Shown: positions 43,068-52,432, numbered from the stretch's first letter. The stretch: 64,000 nucleotides of DNA from Litorivita sp050633545 (GCA_050633545.1 JBOEGS010000001.1:434001-498000), one strand, 5' to 3'. Numbers and translations are program-made. Notes: generated by a model not told the origin, from the sequence alone.

Positions 43068-44957
43068 ATGAGCTACGCACAGGTTTATGAGGGTTGGAAA
43101 AAGGATCCCGAAGGGTTCTGGATGCAGGCCGCCGAGGCGATCGATTGGATCAAGAAACCGACCAAGGCGCTGTTTGACGAAAACGCCCCCTTGTATGAGT
43201 GGTTCTGCGACGGCGAGGTGAACACCTGCTATAACGCGGTGGACCGCCATGTCGAAGCGGGCAACGGCGCGCGCACCGCGATCATCTATGACAGCCCCGT
43301 CACCCAAACCAAGCACAAGATTTCCTATGCCGAACTGCAGACCCGCGTGGCCTCTTTGGCCGGAGCTTTGCGCGCCAAGGGCGTCGAAAAAGGCGACCGC
43401 GTCATCATCTATATGCCGATGGTGCCCGAAGCCTTGGAGGCGATGCTGGCCTGTGCGCGCATCGGCGCGGTGCATTCGGTGGTCTTTGGCGGCTTTGCCG
43501 CCTCGGAACTGGCGGTGCGGATCAATGATTGCACGCCCAAAGCCATCATCGCCGCCTCTTGCGGGATCGAACCGGGGCGGGTGGTGCATTACAAACCGCT
43601 TTTGGACGGGGCCATCGAAATGGCCGATCACAAGCCCGAGTTTTGCGTGATTTTCCAACGTGAACAAGAGGTTGCGCAGCTTACCGAGGGGCGCGATGTG
43701 GATTGGCACGCCTTTCAATATGGCGTAGAGCCTGCCGAATGCGTGGCGCTCAAGGGCAATGATCCAGCCTATATTCTTTATACCTCCGGCACCACCGGCG
43801 CGCCCAAGGGCGTGTTGCGCCCCACGGCGGGCCATCTGGTGGCGCTGAACTGGTCGATGAAGAACATCTATAACGTCGATGCGGGCGATGTGTTCTGGGC
43901 CGCCTCCGATGTGGGTTGGGTCGTCGGGCACAGCTATATCACCTACGGGCCGCTGATCCACGGCAACACCACGATTGTGTTCGAGGGCAAACCTGTCGGC
44001 ACCCCCGATGCGGGCACCTTCTGGCGGGTGATTTCCGAGCATGGGGTGAAGAGCTTCTTCACCGCTCCCACGGCCTTTCGCGCGGTCAAACGCGAAGACC
44101 CCAAGGGCGAATTTGTCAAGAAATACGACCTGTCCTGCCTCAAGGCCGTCTATCTGGCCGGTGAGCGCGCCGATCCCGATACGATTGTCTGGGCGCAAGA
44201 GCAATTGGGCGTGCCCGTGATCGACCATTGGTGGCAGACCGAAACAGGTTGGGCGATTGCCGCCAATCCGATGGGGATCGAGGAATTGCCGGTCAAGCTC
44301 GGCTCGCCCGCCGTGCCGATGCCGGGATATGACGTGCAAATCCTCGACGAGGCGGGCCATCCGATGCCTGCGGGCGAATTGGGCGCGATTGCGGTGAAAC
44401 TGCCGCTGCCGCCGGGCACTTTGCCGGGGCTTTGGAACGCCGAAGAGCGGTTCCGCAAGAGCTATCTCAACACCTTCCCAGGGTTTTACGAGACCGGTGA
44501 TGCGGGGATGATCGACGAGGACGGATATCTCTATATCATGGCGCGCACCGATGATGTGATCAACGTGGCGGGGCACCGTCTGTCCACAGGCGGGATGGAG
44601 GAGGTTCTGGCCTCGCATCCCGATGTGGCCGAGTGCGCGGTGATCGGCGTGTCGGACGACCTCAAAGGGCAGATGCCCGTGGGGTTCTTGTGCCTGACCA
44701 ACGGGGTGAACCGCCCGCACGCCGAGATCAACGCCGAGGTTGTCAAATTGGTGCGCGAGAAAATCGGCCCCGTGGCGGCGTTCAAATTGTCGGTCGTTGT
44801 GGACCGTTTGCCCAAAACCCGTTCGGGCAAAATCCTGCGCGCCACGATGGTGTCGATTGCCGATGGCAAGGCGTTCAAAATGCCCGCGACCATCGACGAT
44901 CCGGCGATTTTGGACGAGATTAAAGCGGCGCTGCAAACCATCGGCTACGCCAAATAG
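43068..44957 (+). CDS. prpE: propionyl-CoA synthetase
   Basis: A 629-residue AMP-forming ligase. Motifs are YTSGTTGAPKGVLR, WWQTETGWAIAANPMG, YETGDAGMIDEDGYLYIMARTDD and the catalytic Lys in KTRSGKILRATM. The WWQTETG and KLGSPAVPMPGYDVQI blocks are typical of the propionate branch rather than acetate Acs. The ATG at 43068 has CGGAGGA upstream; the longer frame from 42837 contains the promoter palindrome and was not used. Propionyl-CoA would go through the methylmalonyl pathway, for which meaB is at 58 kb. A strong terminator follows. Confidence 0.93.
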   Translation: MSYAQVYEGWKKDPEGFWMQAAEAIDWIKKPTKALFDENAPLYEWFCDGEVNTCYNAVDRHVEAGNGARTAIIYDSPVTQTKHKISYAELQTRVASLAGALRAKGVEKGDRVIIYMPMVPEALEAMLACARIGAVHSVVFGGFAASELAVRINDCTPKAIIAASCGIEPGRVVHYKPLLDGAIEMADHKPEFCVIFQREQEVAQLTEGRDVDWHAFQYGVEPAECVALKGNDPAYILYTSGTTGAPKGVLRPTAGHLVALNWSMKNIYNVDAGDVFWAASDVGWVVGHSYITYGPLIHGNTTIVFEGKPVGTPDAGTFWRVISEHGVKSFFTAPTAFRAVKREDPKGEFVKKYDLSCLKAVYLAGERADPDTIVWAQEQLGVPVIDHWWQTETGWAIAANPMGIEELPVKLGSPAVPMPGYDVQILDEAGHPMPAGELGAIAVKLPLPPGTLPGLWNAEERFRKSYLNTFPGFYETGDAGMIDEDGYLYIMARTDDVINVAGHRLSTGGMEEVLASHPDVAECAVIGVSDDLKGQMPVGFLCLTNGVNRPHAEINAEVVKLVREKIGPVAAFKLSVVVDRLPKTRSGKILRATMVSIADGKAFKMPATIDDPAILDEIKAALQTIGYAK

Positions 44958-44980
44958 CCACCTCGCCTGCGCACAAACAT

Positions 44981-45010
44981 AAAGGGCAGCGGATCACTCC
45001 GCTGCCCTTT
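44981..45010 (+). terminator. terminator after prpE
   Basis: A perfect 13-bp stem (AAAGGGCAGCGGA / TCCGCTGCCCTTT) with loop TCAC lies 24 bases after the stop, with a short T-run. It is a strong Rho-independent terminator. Confidence 0.9.
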
Positions 45011-45086
45011 GGTGTTTGCCTGATCCAAGGCGCCGCCGCGTGACGAGGTTTTACACGCGCCCGCGCTCTTGGAGCACGGCCCGACC

Positions 45087-45284
45087 TCAGTGTTTGGCGG
45101 CGAATGCGTCCACCTGTTTTTCGGCCTCGTCTTTGGCGATGCCGTATTTCTCTTGGATTTTGCCGATCAACTGCTCGCGGTTACCGGCGGCTTCGTCCAA
45201 TTCATCATCGGTCAATTTGCCCCAGTTTTCCAAAGCCTTGCCTTTGATCTGCTTCCAATTGCCTTCGATAATATTCCAGTCCAT
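45087..45284 (-). CDS. CsbD-family stress protein
   Basis: A 65-residue hydrophilic protein of the CsbD family: MDWNIIEGNWKQIKGKALE at the start, then KLTDDELDEAAGNREQLIGKIQEKYG and a Lys/Glu-rich C-terminal helix. The family is induced by general stress in other bacteria and has no known enzyme activity. It is a single minus-strand gene, convergent with prpE and followed by nadK in the same orientation. The overlapping plus-strand frame is a shadow. Confidence 0.92.
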   Translation of the reverse strand: MDWNIIEGNWKQIKGKALENWGKLTDDELDEAAGNREQLIGKIQEKYGIAKDEAEKQVDAFAAKH

Positions 45285-45363
45285 CTCTTGCCTCCAATCC
45301 AGGTGCAGCGCATCGGCGCCGCTTCACCTAGACAACGGAGCAAGCCGCAAAAGGTTCCAAGGA

Positions 45364-46140
45364 TCAGACGAATTGTTCGCGCAAAAGCCGCTCGTCGAGC
45401 CCATGCCCCGGATCAAAGAGGATGCGGTGGGTGATCTGCGGCGCCGAGCGGATTTCGACAGAGGCCACATCCGAGACAGAGCGGCTGTCGGCATCGGCCA
45501 TCACGGGGCGTTTTTCCGGATCGGTCACATCGAAACGCACCAAAGCGCCCTTCGGCAACAACGCCCCGCGCCAACGGCGGGGCCGGAAGGGCGCGATGGC
45601 CGTGAGCGCCAGAACATCCGCCCCGATGGGCAGGATCGGGCCATGGGCCGAATAATTATAGGCGGTCGATCCGGCGGGCGTGGCGACCAAGGCCCCGTCG
45701 CAGACCAATTCCTCCATCCGCAGCCGCCCGTCGATGGTGATGCGCAGTTTCGCCGCCTGCGGCCCCGCGCGCAAAAGCGAGACCTCGTTGATCGCCAGCG
45801 CCTCATGCACGGTGCCGTCCACCGCCGTGGCCTTCATCGACAAGGGATTGATCACCGCCTCTTCGGCGGCGGCAAGGCGGGCCTGCAGATCGCTTTCGCG
45901 GTAGGCGTTCATCAAAAACCCGACCGTGCCGCGGTTCATGCCGTAAACCGGCGCGGGCAATTCTTGGGTGCGGTGCAGCGTATGGAGCATGAACCCGTCC
46001 CCGCCCAAGGCGACGATGACATCGGCCTCGGCCTCGGGGGTGTCGCCATAGCGGGTCACCAAAACCGCCCGCGCAGTTTGCGCCGTGGGCGCGTCGGAGG
46101 CCACGAATGCGATTTTCATCGGCGGTTGTTGCTCTGCCAT
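45364..46140 (-). CDS. nadK: NAD kinase
   Basis: A 258-residue enzyme that phosphorylates NAD to NADP. The GGDG motif is in IVALGGDGFMLHTLH, followed by GMNRGTVGFLMN, AINEVSL and the NE/TPAGSTAYNYSAHGPILP block. The start at 46140 follows GGAAGGA; an ATG at 46119 (MKIAFV) is the alternative and matches the shorter family members. It is upstream of and convergent in context with glyA's promoter, and supplies NADP for malic enzyme and FolD-type reactions. Confidence 0.93.
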   Translation of the reverse strand: MAEQQPPMKIAFVASDAPTAQTARAVLVTRYGDTPEAEADVIVALGGDGFMLHTLHRTQELPAPVYGMNRGTVGFLMNAYRESDLQARLAAAEEAVINPLSMKATAVDGTVHEALAINEVSLLRAGPQAAKLRITIDGRLRMEELVCDGALVATPAGSTAYNYSAHGPILPIGADVLALTAIAPFRPRRWRGALLPKGALVRFDVTDPEKRPVMADADSRSVSDVASVEIRSAPQITHRILFDPGHGLDERLLREQFV

Positions 46141-46242
46141 CGGGGGCCTTGTCCTTCCTGATCGGCAAAATCCGCCGCTCTCAGCGCGGTTTACCATTCC
46201 TGACCAGCGATTTCACGCAGCTTTCGCCGCTTTTGGTGATTT

Positions 46243-46255
46243 CATAATGATTATG
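46243..46255. promoter_or_regulatory. CATAAT-G-ATTATG dyad upstream of glyA
   Basis: A perfect 6-1-6 dyad, 98 bases before the glyA start and 103 after the nadK start, lies in the divergent gap. The 6-1-6 layout is that of Fur-like boxes but the bases do not fully match a known consensus. It may be an operator for glyA or nadK. Confidence 0.35.
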
Positions 46256-46352
46256 TCGCAAAGCACACTTTTTTCTCCAAGGGCAATTGGATAAACAGCG
46301 GGCAACGTTTCTGCGCCCCGCCCCGTTCGGCGCGCTATCTGGGAGAGACCTG

Positions 46353-47648
46353 ATGACTGCCACAACCCGCGATGCCGGATTTTTCACCGAGAGCCTTTCG
46401 ACCCGCGATCCGGAGCTTTTTGCCTCGATCACCGACGAATTGGGCCGCCAGCGCCACGAGATCGAATTGATCGCCTCGGAAAACATCGTCTCTGCCGCCG
46501 TGATGGAAGCGCAAGGCTCGGTTCTGACCAACAAATACGCCGAAGGCTATCCGGGGCGCCGCTATTATGGCGGCTGCCAATATGTGGATGTGGCCGAAAA
46601 CCTTGCCATCGACCGCGCCAAGCAATTGTTCGGCTGCGATTTTGCCAATGTGCAGCCCAATTCGGGATCGCAGGCCAACCAAGGCGTCTTTACCGCGCTG
46701 CTCCAGCCTGGCGATACGATCCTCGGCATGTCCTTGGACGCGGGCGGGCATTTGACCCATGGCGCGAAACCGAACCAGTCGGGCAAATGGTTCAACGCCG
46801 TGCAATACGGCGTGCGCAAGCAAGACAGCCTGATCGACTATGACCAGATCCAAGAACTGGCCACCGAGCATAAGCCCAAAATGCTGATCGCGGGCGGTTC
46901 GGCGATTCCGCGTCAGGTGGATTTCAAGAAGATGCGCGAGATTGCCGATTCTGTTGGCGCCTATCTGATGGTGGATATGGCCCATTTTGCGGGCCTCGTC
47001 GCCGCGGGCGAGCATCCCTCGCCCTTCCCCTATGCCGATGTGGCGACCACCACGACCCATAAAACCCTGCGCGGCCCGCGCGGCGGCATGATCCTGACCA
47101 ATGACGAGGCGATTGCCAAAAAGATCAATTCGGCGATCTTCCCCGGTATTCAGGGCGGCCCCTTGATGCATGTGATCGCGGCCAAGGCCGTGGCCTTTGG
47201 CGAGGCGCTGCGTCCCGAATTCAAGAGCTACCAAAAGCAGGTGCGCGCCAATGCCGTGGCCCTTGCCGATCAATTGATGAAAGGCGGATTGGACATCGTC
47301 ACGGGCGGCACCGACACCCATGTGATGCTGGTCGATCTGCGCCCCAAAGGCGTCAAAGGCAATGCCACCGAAAACGCATTGGGCCGCGCCCATATCACCT
47401 GCAACAAAAACGGCATTCCCTTTGATCCCGAAAAACCGATGGTCACCTCGGGCGTGCGTTTGGGCACCCCTGCGGGCACGACGCGCGGCTTTGGCGAGGA
47501 CGAATTCCGCCTGATCGGCGACTGGATCGTCGAGGTTGTCGACGGTCTGGCGGCCAATGGCGAGGAGGGCAATGCCGAGGTCGAGGCGGCGGTCAAAGCC
47601 AAGGTCGAGGCGCTTTGCGAAAAATTCCCGATGTATCCGAACCTGTGA
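46353..47648 (+). CDS. glyA: serine hydroxymethyltransferase
   Basis: A 431-residue PLP enzyme that interconverts serine and glycine and loads THF with a one-carbon unit. Conserved blocks are IELIASENIVSAAVMEAQGS, EGYPGRRYYGG, PNSGSQANQ and the PLP-Lys region VATTTTHKTLRGPRGG. The ATG at 46353 follows GGGAGAGA. In roseobacters it supports DMSP-derived and photorespiration-like one-carbon flux; purU at 3 kb belongs to the same pool. A terminator follows. Confidence 0.97.
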   Translation: MTATTRDAGFFTESLSTRDPELFASITDELGRQRHEIELIASENIVSAAVMEAQGSVLTNKYAEGYPGRRYYGGCQYVDVAENLAIDRAKQLFGCDFANVQPNSGSQANQGVFTALLQPGDTILGMSLDAGGHLTHGAKPNQSGKWFNAVQYGVRKQDSLIDYDQIQELATEHKPKMLIAGGSAIPRQVDFKKMREIADSVGAYLMVDMAHFAGLVAAGEHPSPFPYADVATTTTHKTLRGPRGGMILTNDEAIAKKINSAIFPGIQGGPLMHVIAAKAVAFGEALRPEFKSYQKQVRANAVALADQLMKGGLDIVTGGTDTHVMLVDLRPKGVKGNATENALGRAHITCNKNGIPFDPEKPMVTSGVRLGTPAGTTRGFGEDEFRLIGDWIVEVVDGLAANGEEGNAEVEAAVKAKVEALCEKFPMYPNL

Positions 47649-47671
47649 TCGCGGCGCAGCCGTAAAGACAA

Positions 47672-47711
47672 GGGGCGTGCGGCGCGATATGCGTGCCGCA
47701 CGCCCTTTTTT
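47672..47711 (+). terminator. terminator after glyA
   Basis: An 11-bp stem (GGGCGTGCGGC / GCCGCACGCCC) with a short loop and six T residues lies 24 bases past the stop. It is a clear Rho-independent terminator. Confidence 0.9.
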
Positions 47712-48036
47712 CATGGCGCGCGCGCCGCGCTGCGCCAAAACATGCCGATCTGCGCTTTGGGGTTTGGCATTTACGATCTGTTAAGATTTGCGGCGCACAC
47801 TCACTCTTGCGATACCAAAGCCGCTTCAACGCCGCACTGTCTCACACCCTGATCACCCTTTGCATCGGGCAGGTCGCGAAAGAACGCTTTGGCATCGCCG
47901 CCGCTTTGGTGGGCCGAGATGCCCGCCTTTGCGTCTTGTCGTTTTGCCCTCACTGATGCGCGCAGTGCCGCCCGTGATCCTTGGGGCGGGCGGGTCTGCG
48001 CCCCGCTTTTACCGCCGTTCTTGCCGCGCGAGACGC
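47712..48036. other. 325-bp gap between glyA terminator and a membrane protein gene
   Basis: The stretch has AT-richer sequence at about 47770-47800 but no convincing promoter pair. A few short frames are open, none with good coding features or ribosome sites. I see no RNA gene. Confidence 0.3.
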
Positions 48037-48426
48037 TCACAAAAGCCCGCGCCAGCGCAGCAGCGCGATCAGCGCGGCGATGATCACAAACAGATTGACC
48101 ATATTCGATGTGGCCCAGCCGAGCAAAGCATGGACCCGCCGCGCCCGCCGGTCATAGGCTTGCAGCGCCGCGCCAAGCTGCGCGATATCCTTGCCCGCGC
48201 GGGGCCGGTCGATATGCATCCAAAGCTTGGGATTGTCCAAAAGCGGCTCGATCCGGGCCAGCCGCCGCCCCGCGTGGCGCGCGGCTTTGGGCAAACGGCG
48301 CCCCGCGCGCGCCACCGCGCGGCCCAGCGGAGGCGCCTCGATATGCATCCGCGCCTCGAAGAGCGCGTAAATCCGCGCCAGCCCGTCCTTGATCTGTTGT
48401 TGCTCTGTCACGTCGCGCGCCCCCAC
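48037..48426 (-). CDS. small protein with one C-terminal membrane helix
   Basis: A 129-residue protein. The N-terminal 95 residues are basic and helical (GRAVARAGRRLPKAARHAGRRLARIEPLL), and residues about 105-127 form one membrane helix (MVNLFVIIAALIALLRWR). The frame begins with GTG at 48426; the real start is uncertain, with GTG at 48411 as an alternative. I recognise no family. It may be a membrane-anchored scaffold. The opposite frames are shadows in GC-rich DNA. Confidence 0.6.
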   Translation of the reverse strand: MGARDVTEQQQIKDGLARIYALFEARMHIEAPPLGRAVARAGRRLPKAARHAGRRLARIEPLLDNPKLWMHIDRPRAGKDIAQLGAALQAYDRRARRVHALLGWATSNMVNLFVIIAALIALLRWRGLL

Positions 48427-48491
48427 GCACCAAGCCTAACGCGCAGACAAGCGCGCCTCAATAGCTCTGGCACGCGGCGCGGCCAGCCGAT

Positions 48492-49280
48492 ATGACAGGG
48501 CCCATGTTGAACCTCATCGAACATGCGCCCGCCAGCGCCGCCGCCAAAACCGCAACCGAATTGATGATCGTGCACGGGCTATACGGCTCGGCGCGCAATT
48601 GGGGGGTGATCGCCAAACGCCTGTCCGATACGCGGCCCGTCGTGGCGGTGGACCAACGCAATCACGGCGACAGCCCGTGGCACGACAGCCATTCTTATGA
48701 GGATATGGCCGAGGATCTGGCCGAGGTGATCCGCACGCGCGGCGCCCCGATGGATGTTTTGGGCCATTCCATGGGCGGCAAGGCTGCGATGGTTCTGGCG
48801 CTCAAATACCCCGATCTGGTGAACCGTCTGATCATCGCCGATATCGCGCCGGTGACCTATGCCCATAGCCAGATCCAATATATCGAGGCGATGCGCGGGC
48901 TGGACCTCGGCACGATTGAAAAACGCTCGGATGCCAAGGCGCCGCTGGAGGCGGTGGTCGATGATCCGGCCTTGGTGCCGTTCTTTTTGCAATCCTTGGA
49001 CGTGGCCGAAAAACGCTGGCGGCTCAATCTCGACGTGCTGGCGCGCGATATGCCGAAAATCCTGTCTTTTCCTGAGGTTGAGGGGCAATTTGGCGGGCCG
49101 GTCCTGTTTTTGTCGGGGGCCAAGTCGCATTATGTGGCGCGCGAATACCGCCCGCAGATCAAGGCGCTTTTCCCCGCCGCGCGTTTTGCCAAAATTCCGG
49201 ATGCGGGCCATTGGCTGCATGCGGAAAAACCGCGCGAATTCGAGGCAGCGGTGCGGGCCTATCTGGATATGGCCGCATAG
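48492..49280 (+). CDS. alpha/beta-hydrolase, YbfF-type esterase
   Basis: A 262-residue serine hydrolase. The nucleophile Ser93 lies in VLGHSMGGKAAM, the oxyanion part in MIVHGLYGSARNW, and the catalytic His in DAGHWLHAEKP (about residue 238). The HGLYGSARNWG and RNHGDSPW motifs match the YbfF/palmitoyl-CoA esterase group. An ATG at 48504 (MLNLIEH) is an alternative start. Acyl-CoA thioester or ester hydrolysis is likely but not specific. Confidence 0.88.
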   Translation: MTGPMLNLIEHAPASAAAKTATELMIVHGLYGSARNWGVIAKRLSDTRPVVAVDQRNHGDSPWHDSHSYEDMAEDLAEVIRTRGAPMDVLGHSMGGKAAMVLALKYPDLVNRLIIADIAPVTYAHSQIQYIEAMRGLDLGTIEKRSDAKAPLEAVVDDPALVPFFLQSLDVAEKRWRLNLDVLARDMPKILSFPEVEGQFGGPVLFLSGAKSHYVAREYRPQIKALFPAARFAKIPDAGHWLHAEKPREFEAAVRAYLDMAA

Positions 49281-49376
49281 CGCCGCGCTCCGGTGAATTT
49301 CTGGCGGCAGCAGCCCCAACAGGACCCCTCCCTAGCACCGCTGCCGCCTCTCCCGCCAAGACGGGAAACCTTGGAC

Positions 49377-49562
49377 CTAGGCGTTGTTCATAATGGCCTT
49401 GGCGACCAGATAGGTCACCGGCACCGCCGCTACAAACCCCACCACCACAGCGGTCACAATCGGTTGCAACGTGTCATAGCCCATGGTCAGCGCGGCAACC
49501 ATCAAGATGCCCGCAACCGAGGTGCCGATCAAAGAATAGAGAATAGATGCCAATCGTAGCAT
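49377..49562 (-). CDS. short two-helix membrane protein
   Basis: A 61-residue very hydrophobic protein with two helices (LASILYSLIGTSVAGILMV and TAVVVGFVAAVPVTYLVA). The start at 49562 follows GAGG six bases upstream; a longer frame starts at 49577. Similar small proteins occur widely in Rhodobacteraceae and are sometimes mislabelled in databases. The function is unknown. It is downstream of and convergent with the hydrolase gene. Confidence 0.7.
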   Translation of the reverse strand: MLRLASILYSLIGTSVAGILMVAALTMGYDTLQPIVTAVVVGFVAAVPVTYLVAKAIMNNA

Positions 49563-49840
49563 GGCGAGCCTCATCATGTTGACGCGTGTCCTGAGGCAGA
49601 CATTAGAGGATTCGAATATTTCGCGCTTTGATCTGGGTCAGGTGGGGGATGTCTGCGCGCGTGATTTAGAACGCCGAGGCCTCGCTTCGGGCGCGCAGCT
49701 TTGGCCGCAGCGGGGCGGTTTCGGGAAGGATAGGTGTATCGGCAAGGATGCGGGGCGCGGGATCACGCGCCTTAACCTTGGTGTGGGCACGCGATTGGCT
49801 GTGCCATTCGCTTTCGCTCACCGGCTCTTAAACCGGACAC

Positions 49841-51640
49841 TCAATTGTCCAATTTAAGAGCGGAAATAAACGCCTCTTGGGGGATGTCGACTTTGCCGAA
49901 CTGGCGCATCTTTTTCTTACCCGCTTTTTGCTTTTCGAGCAGCTTCTTCTTACGGGTCATATCCCCGCCGTAGCATTTGGCGGTCACGTCCTTGCGCATC
50001 GCGGACAGGGTCTCGCGGGCGATGACCTTGCCGCCGATGGCTGCTTGGATCGGGATTTTGAACATATGGCGCGGGATCAGGTCCTTGAGCTTTTCGACCA
50101 TCGCCCGCCCGCGCATTTCGGCGCGGTCGCGGTGCACCATCGTGGAGAGCGCATCGACCGGTTCGTCATTCACAAGGATCGACATTTTCACAAGGTAATC
50201 CTGACGATAGCCGATCATCTGGTAATCAAAAGAGGCATAGCCTTTGGTCACCGATTTGAGCCGGTCGTAGAAATCGAACACCACCTCGTTGAGCGGCAAG
50301 TCATAGACCACCATCGCGCGCGAACCGGCGTAGGTCAGGTCCTCTTGGATGCCGCGTCGGTCTTGGCACAGTTTGAGCACATCGCCGAGGTATTCGTCGG
50401 GCACCAGAATCGTCGCCTTGATCCGCGGCTCTTCGAGGTGGTCCACATGGGTCAGGTCGGGCATATCGGCGGGGTTGTGCAGCTCGATCATCGACCCGTC
50501 GCGCATATAGACGTGATAGATCACCGAAGGCGCGGTGGTGATCAATTCGATGTTATATTCGCGCTCGATCCGGTCGCGGATCACCTCAAGGTGCAACAGC
50601 CCCAAAAAGCCGCAGCGAAAGCCAAAGCCAAGCGCCGCAGAGGTTTCCATCTCATGGCTGAAGGAGGCGTCATTGAGGGCCAGTTTCTCGATCGCATCGC
50701 GCAGGTCTTCGAATTCGGCGCTATCGACGGGGAAGAGGCCGCAAAACACCACGGGTTGCGAGGGTTTGAAGCCCGCCAGCGGTTTCTCGCAGGGTTGTTT
50801 TTCATGGGTGATCGTATCGCCCACACGGGTGTCGCGCACCTGTTTGATCGAGGCGGTCAGAAAACCGATCTCGCCCGGGCCAAGCTCGTCGATCATTTCC
50901 ATCTGCGGGCGGAACACGCCGATACGGTCGACATGGTGGATCGACCCGTTTTGCATCATCCGGATCCGGTCGCCCTTTTTCAATTTGCCGTCCATGATCC
51001 GCACCAGAACGATCACGCCCAGATAGCTGTCATACCAACTGTCCACCAGCATGGCCTTCAAAGGTGCATCCAGCGTGCCTTTGGGCGCGGGCAGATGGTT
51101 GACGATGGCCTCCAGCGTCTCGTGGATGCCCTGCCCCGTTTTGGCCGAGACCTGAATGGCACCGGATGCATCAATGCCGATGACATCTTCGATCTGTTCG
51201 GCGACGCGGTCACAATCCGCGGCGGGCAGGTCGATCTTGTTCAGGATCGGCACGATCTCGTGGTCGGCATCAATCGCGTGATAGACATTGGCGAGGGTCT
51301 GCGCCTCGACGCCTTGGGTGCTGTCCACCACCAAAAGCGAGCCTTCGACCGCGCGCATCGAGCGCGAGACCTCATAGGCGAAATCGACGTGACCGGGGGT
51401 GTCGATGAGGTTGAGCACATATTTCTCGCCATCATCGGCCTTGTAATCGATGCGCACGGTGTTCGCCTTGATGGTGATGCCGCGCTCGCGCTCGATATCC
51501 ATACTGTCGAGCAGCTGCGCTTTCATATCGCGCCCCGCGACCGTGCCCGTCTCTTGGATGAGGCGGTCAGCGAGGGTGGATTTACCGTGGTCGATATGCG
51601 CCACGATGGAGAAATTGCGGATTTTGTTCAGATCGGTCAT
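49841..51640 (-). CDS. lepA: elongation factor 4 (LepA)
   Basis: A 599-residue translational GTPase that back-translocates stalled ribosomes. G motifs are AHIDHGKST, DTPGHVDF and ILNKIDLP. The EF-G-like domains and the LepA-specific C-terminal domain are present (MRKDVTAKCYGGDMTRKKKLLEKQKAGKKKM, split here as MRKDVTAKCYGGD and RKKKLLEKQK). The length matches the family (597-602). The start ATG at 51640 has conserved N-terminal sequence MTDLNKIRNFSIVAH directly after it. Confidence 0.98.
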   Translation of the reverse strand: MTDLNKIRNFSIVAHIDHGKSTLADRLIQETGTVAGRDMKAQLLDSMDIERERGITIKANTVRIDYKADDGEKYVLNLIDTPGHVDFAYEVSRSMRAVEGSLLVVDSTQGVEAQTLANVYHAIDADHEIVPILNKIDLPAADCDRVAEQIEDVIGIDASGAIQVSAKTGQGIHETLEAIVNHLPAPKGTLDAPLKAMLVDSWYDSYLGVIVLVRIMDGKLKKGDRIRMMQNGSIHHVDRIGVFRPQMEMIDELGPGEIGFLTASIKQVRDTRVGDTITHEKQPCEKPLAGFKPSQPVVFCGLFPVDSAEFEDLRDAIEKLALNDASFSHEMETSAALGFGFRCGFLGLLHLEVIRDRIEREYNIELITTAPSVIYHVYMRDGSMIELHNPADMPDLTHVDHLEEPRIKATILVPDEYLGDVLKLCQDRRGIQEDLTYAGSRAMVVYDLPLNEVVFDFYDRLKSVTKGYASFDYQMIGYRQDYLVKMSILVNDEPVDALSTMVHRDRAEMRGRAMVEKLKDLIPRHMFKIPIQAAIGGKVIARETLSAMRKDVTAKCYGGDMTRKKKLLEKQKAGKKKMRQFGKVDIPQEAFISALKLDN

Positions 51641-51707
51641 GCGCCGGATATGATGCGGAATCGCGGACCGGTCAAGATGGCATCGTATATGCCCGTGCGG
51701 CGTAGAT

Positions 51708-51751
51708 AAAAAAGGGGCGCGCGCGGGCGGTTTGCCCTGCCGCGCGCCCCT
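51708..51751 (-). terminator. terminator of the VPLPA-CTERM gene
   Basis: On the minus strand an 11-bp stem (AGGGGCGCGCG / CGCGCGCCCCT) with an inner GGGC/GCCC stem is followed by a run of T residues, between the surface-protein gene and lepA. Confidence 0.85.
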
Positions 51752-51766
51752 GATTAAGGGCGCGGT

Positions 51767-52396
51767 TCAGGCGCGGTTTGCCTTGCGGCGGCGCAGGGCG
51801 GCAAAACCGCCAAAGGCCCCCAGCAACAGCGGCAAGGAGGCAGGCACCGGCACGGCGGGCGCGGCGCCGTCAAACGTGACCTCGCTGACCATGATCCAAG
51901 GTCCGAATCCCGAAAGCGTTAGGGTGACAAAGTCGGTCAGACCGCCGCTGAAGCTGATCGTGTGGGACAGCGGACCGCCACCCGACGGATCGGAGAGGGC
52001 CGTGCCGAAGCTTTCGGCCGCGGTGGTCGCGGTGATGTAATTGAGCGGATAGACCCCGCCCCAGCCGTTGGAATCGTCATAATAGACCGTGGCCTCGAAC
52101 ACTTCGACCGGATCGTCGAAATGGAAGGTCAGCACCGGATCGATATTCAACCAGCCGACATAGGGGCCGGGCGTATTGCCCCAATTGTCGGTGGCGATCA
52201 CCCCGTCGGTCAAATCGCCGGTGCCGCCGGTCAATGTGCCGCCGCTGGAGGTCTGCCCGTAGCCGTCGTCAAAATAGGTAAAGCTGCCTTGGTTGCCGCC
52301 CGGGGTGTCATAGCTGTCCACCGTGAGGGTCGCCGCCGAGGCTGTGCTGCCCATCGCAAAAAGCGCCGCAGCGCCGAAAAGAGAAGTAAATTTCAT
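51767..52396 (-). CDS. VPLPA-CTERM (PEP-CTERM type) secreted protein
   Basis: A 209-residue exported protein. The start at 52396 gives a signal peptide (KFTSLFGAAALFAMGSTASA-A). The middle is a Gly/Thr-rich beta-sandwich-like region (residues about 25-170). The C-terminus is a sorting signal of the PEP-CTERM group: VPVPASLPLLLGAFGGF, then a basic RRRK tail, the VPLPA variant common in roseobacters. Such proteins are cleaved by an exosortase and usually belong to biofilm or matrix export. No exosortase gene is in the window. A promoter with TTGACA is visible upstream. Confidence 0.87.
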   Translation of the reverse strand: MKFTSLFGAAALFAMGSTASAATLTVDSYDTPGGNQGSFTYFDDGYGQTSSGGTLTGGTGDLTDGVIATDNWGNTPGPYVGWLNIDPVLTFHFDDPVEVFEATVYYDDSNGWGGVYPLNYITATTAAESFGTALSDPSGGGPLSHTISFSGGLTDFVTLTLSGFGPWIMVSEVTFDGAAPAVPVPASLPLLLGAFGGFAALRRRKANRA

Positions 52397-52432
52397 GTCA
52401 TCAATCCTAAAATAAATCATCCATTCGTCGTT

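Noticed and set aside
49561..49857. Plus-strand frame of 98 codons between the small membrane protein gene and lepA.
   Set aside because: It overlaps the lepA end and has no ribosome site or family match.
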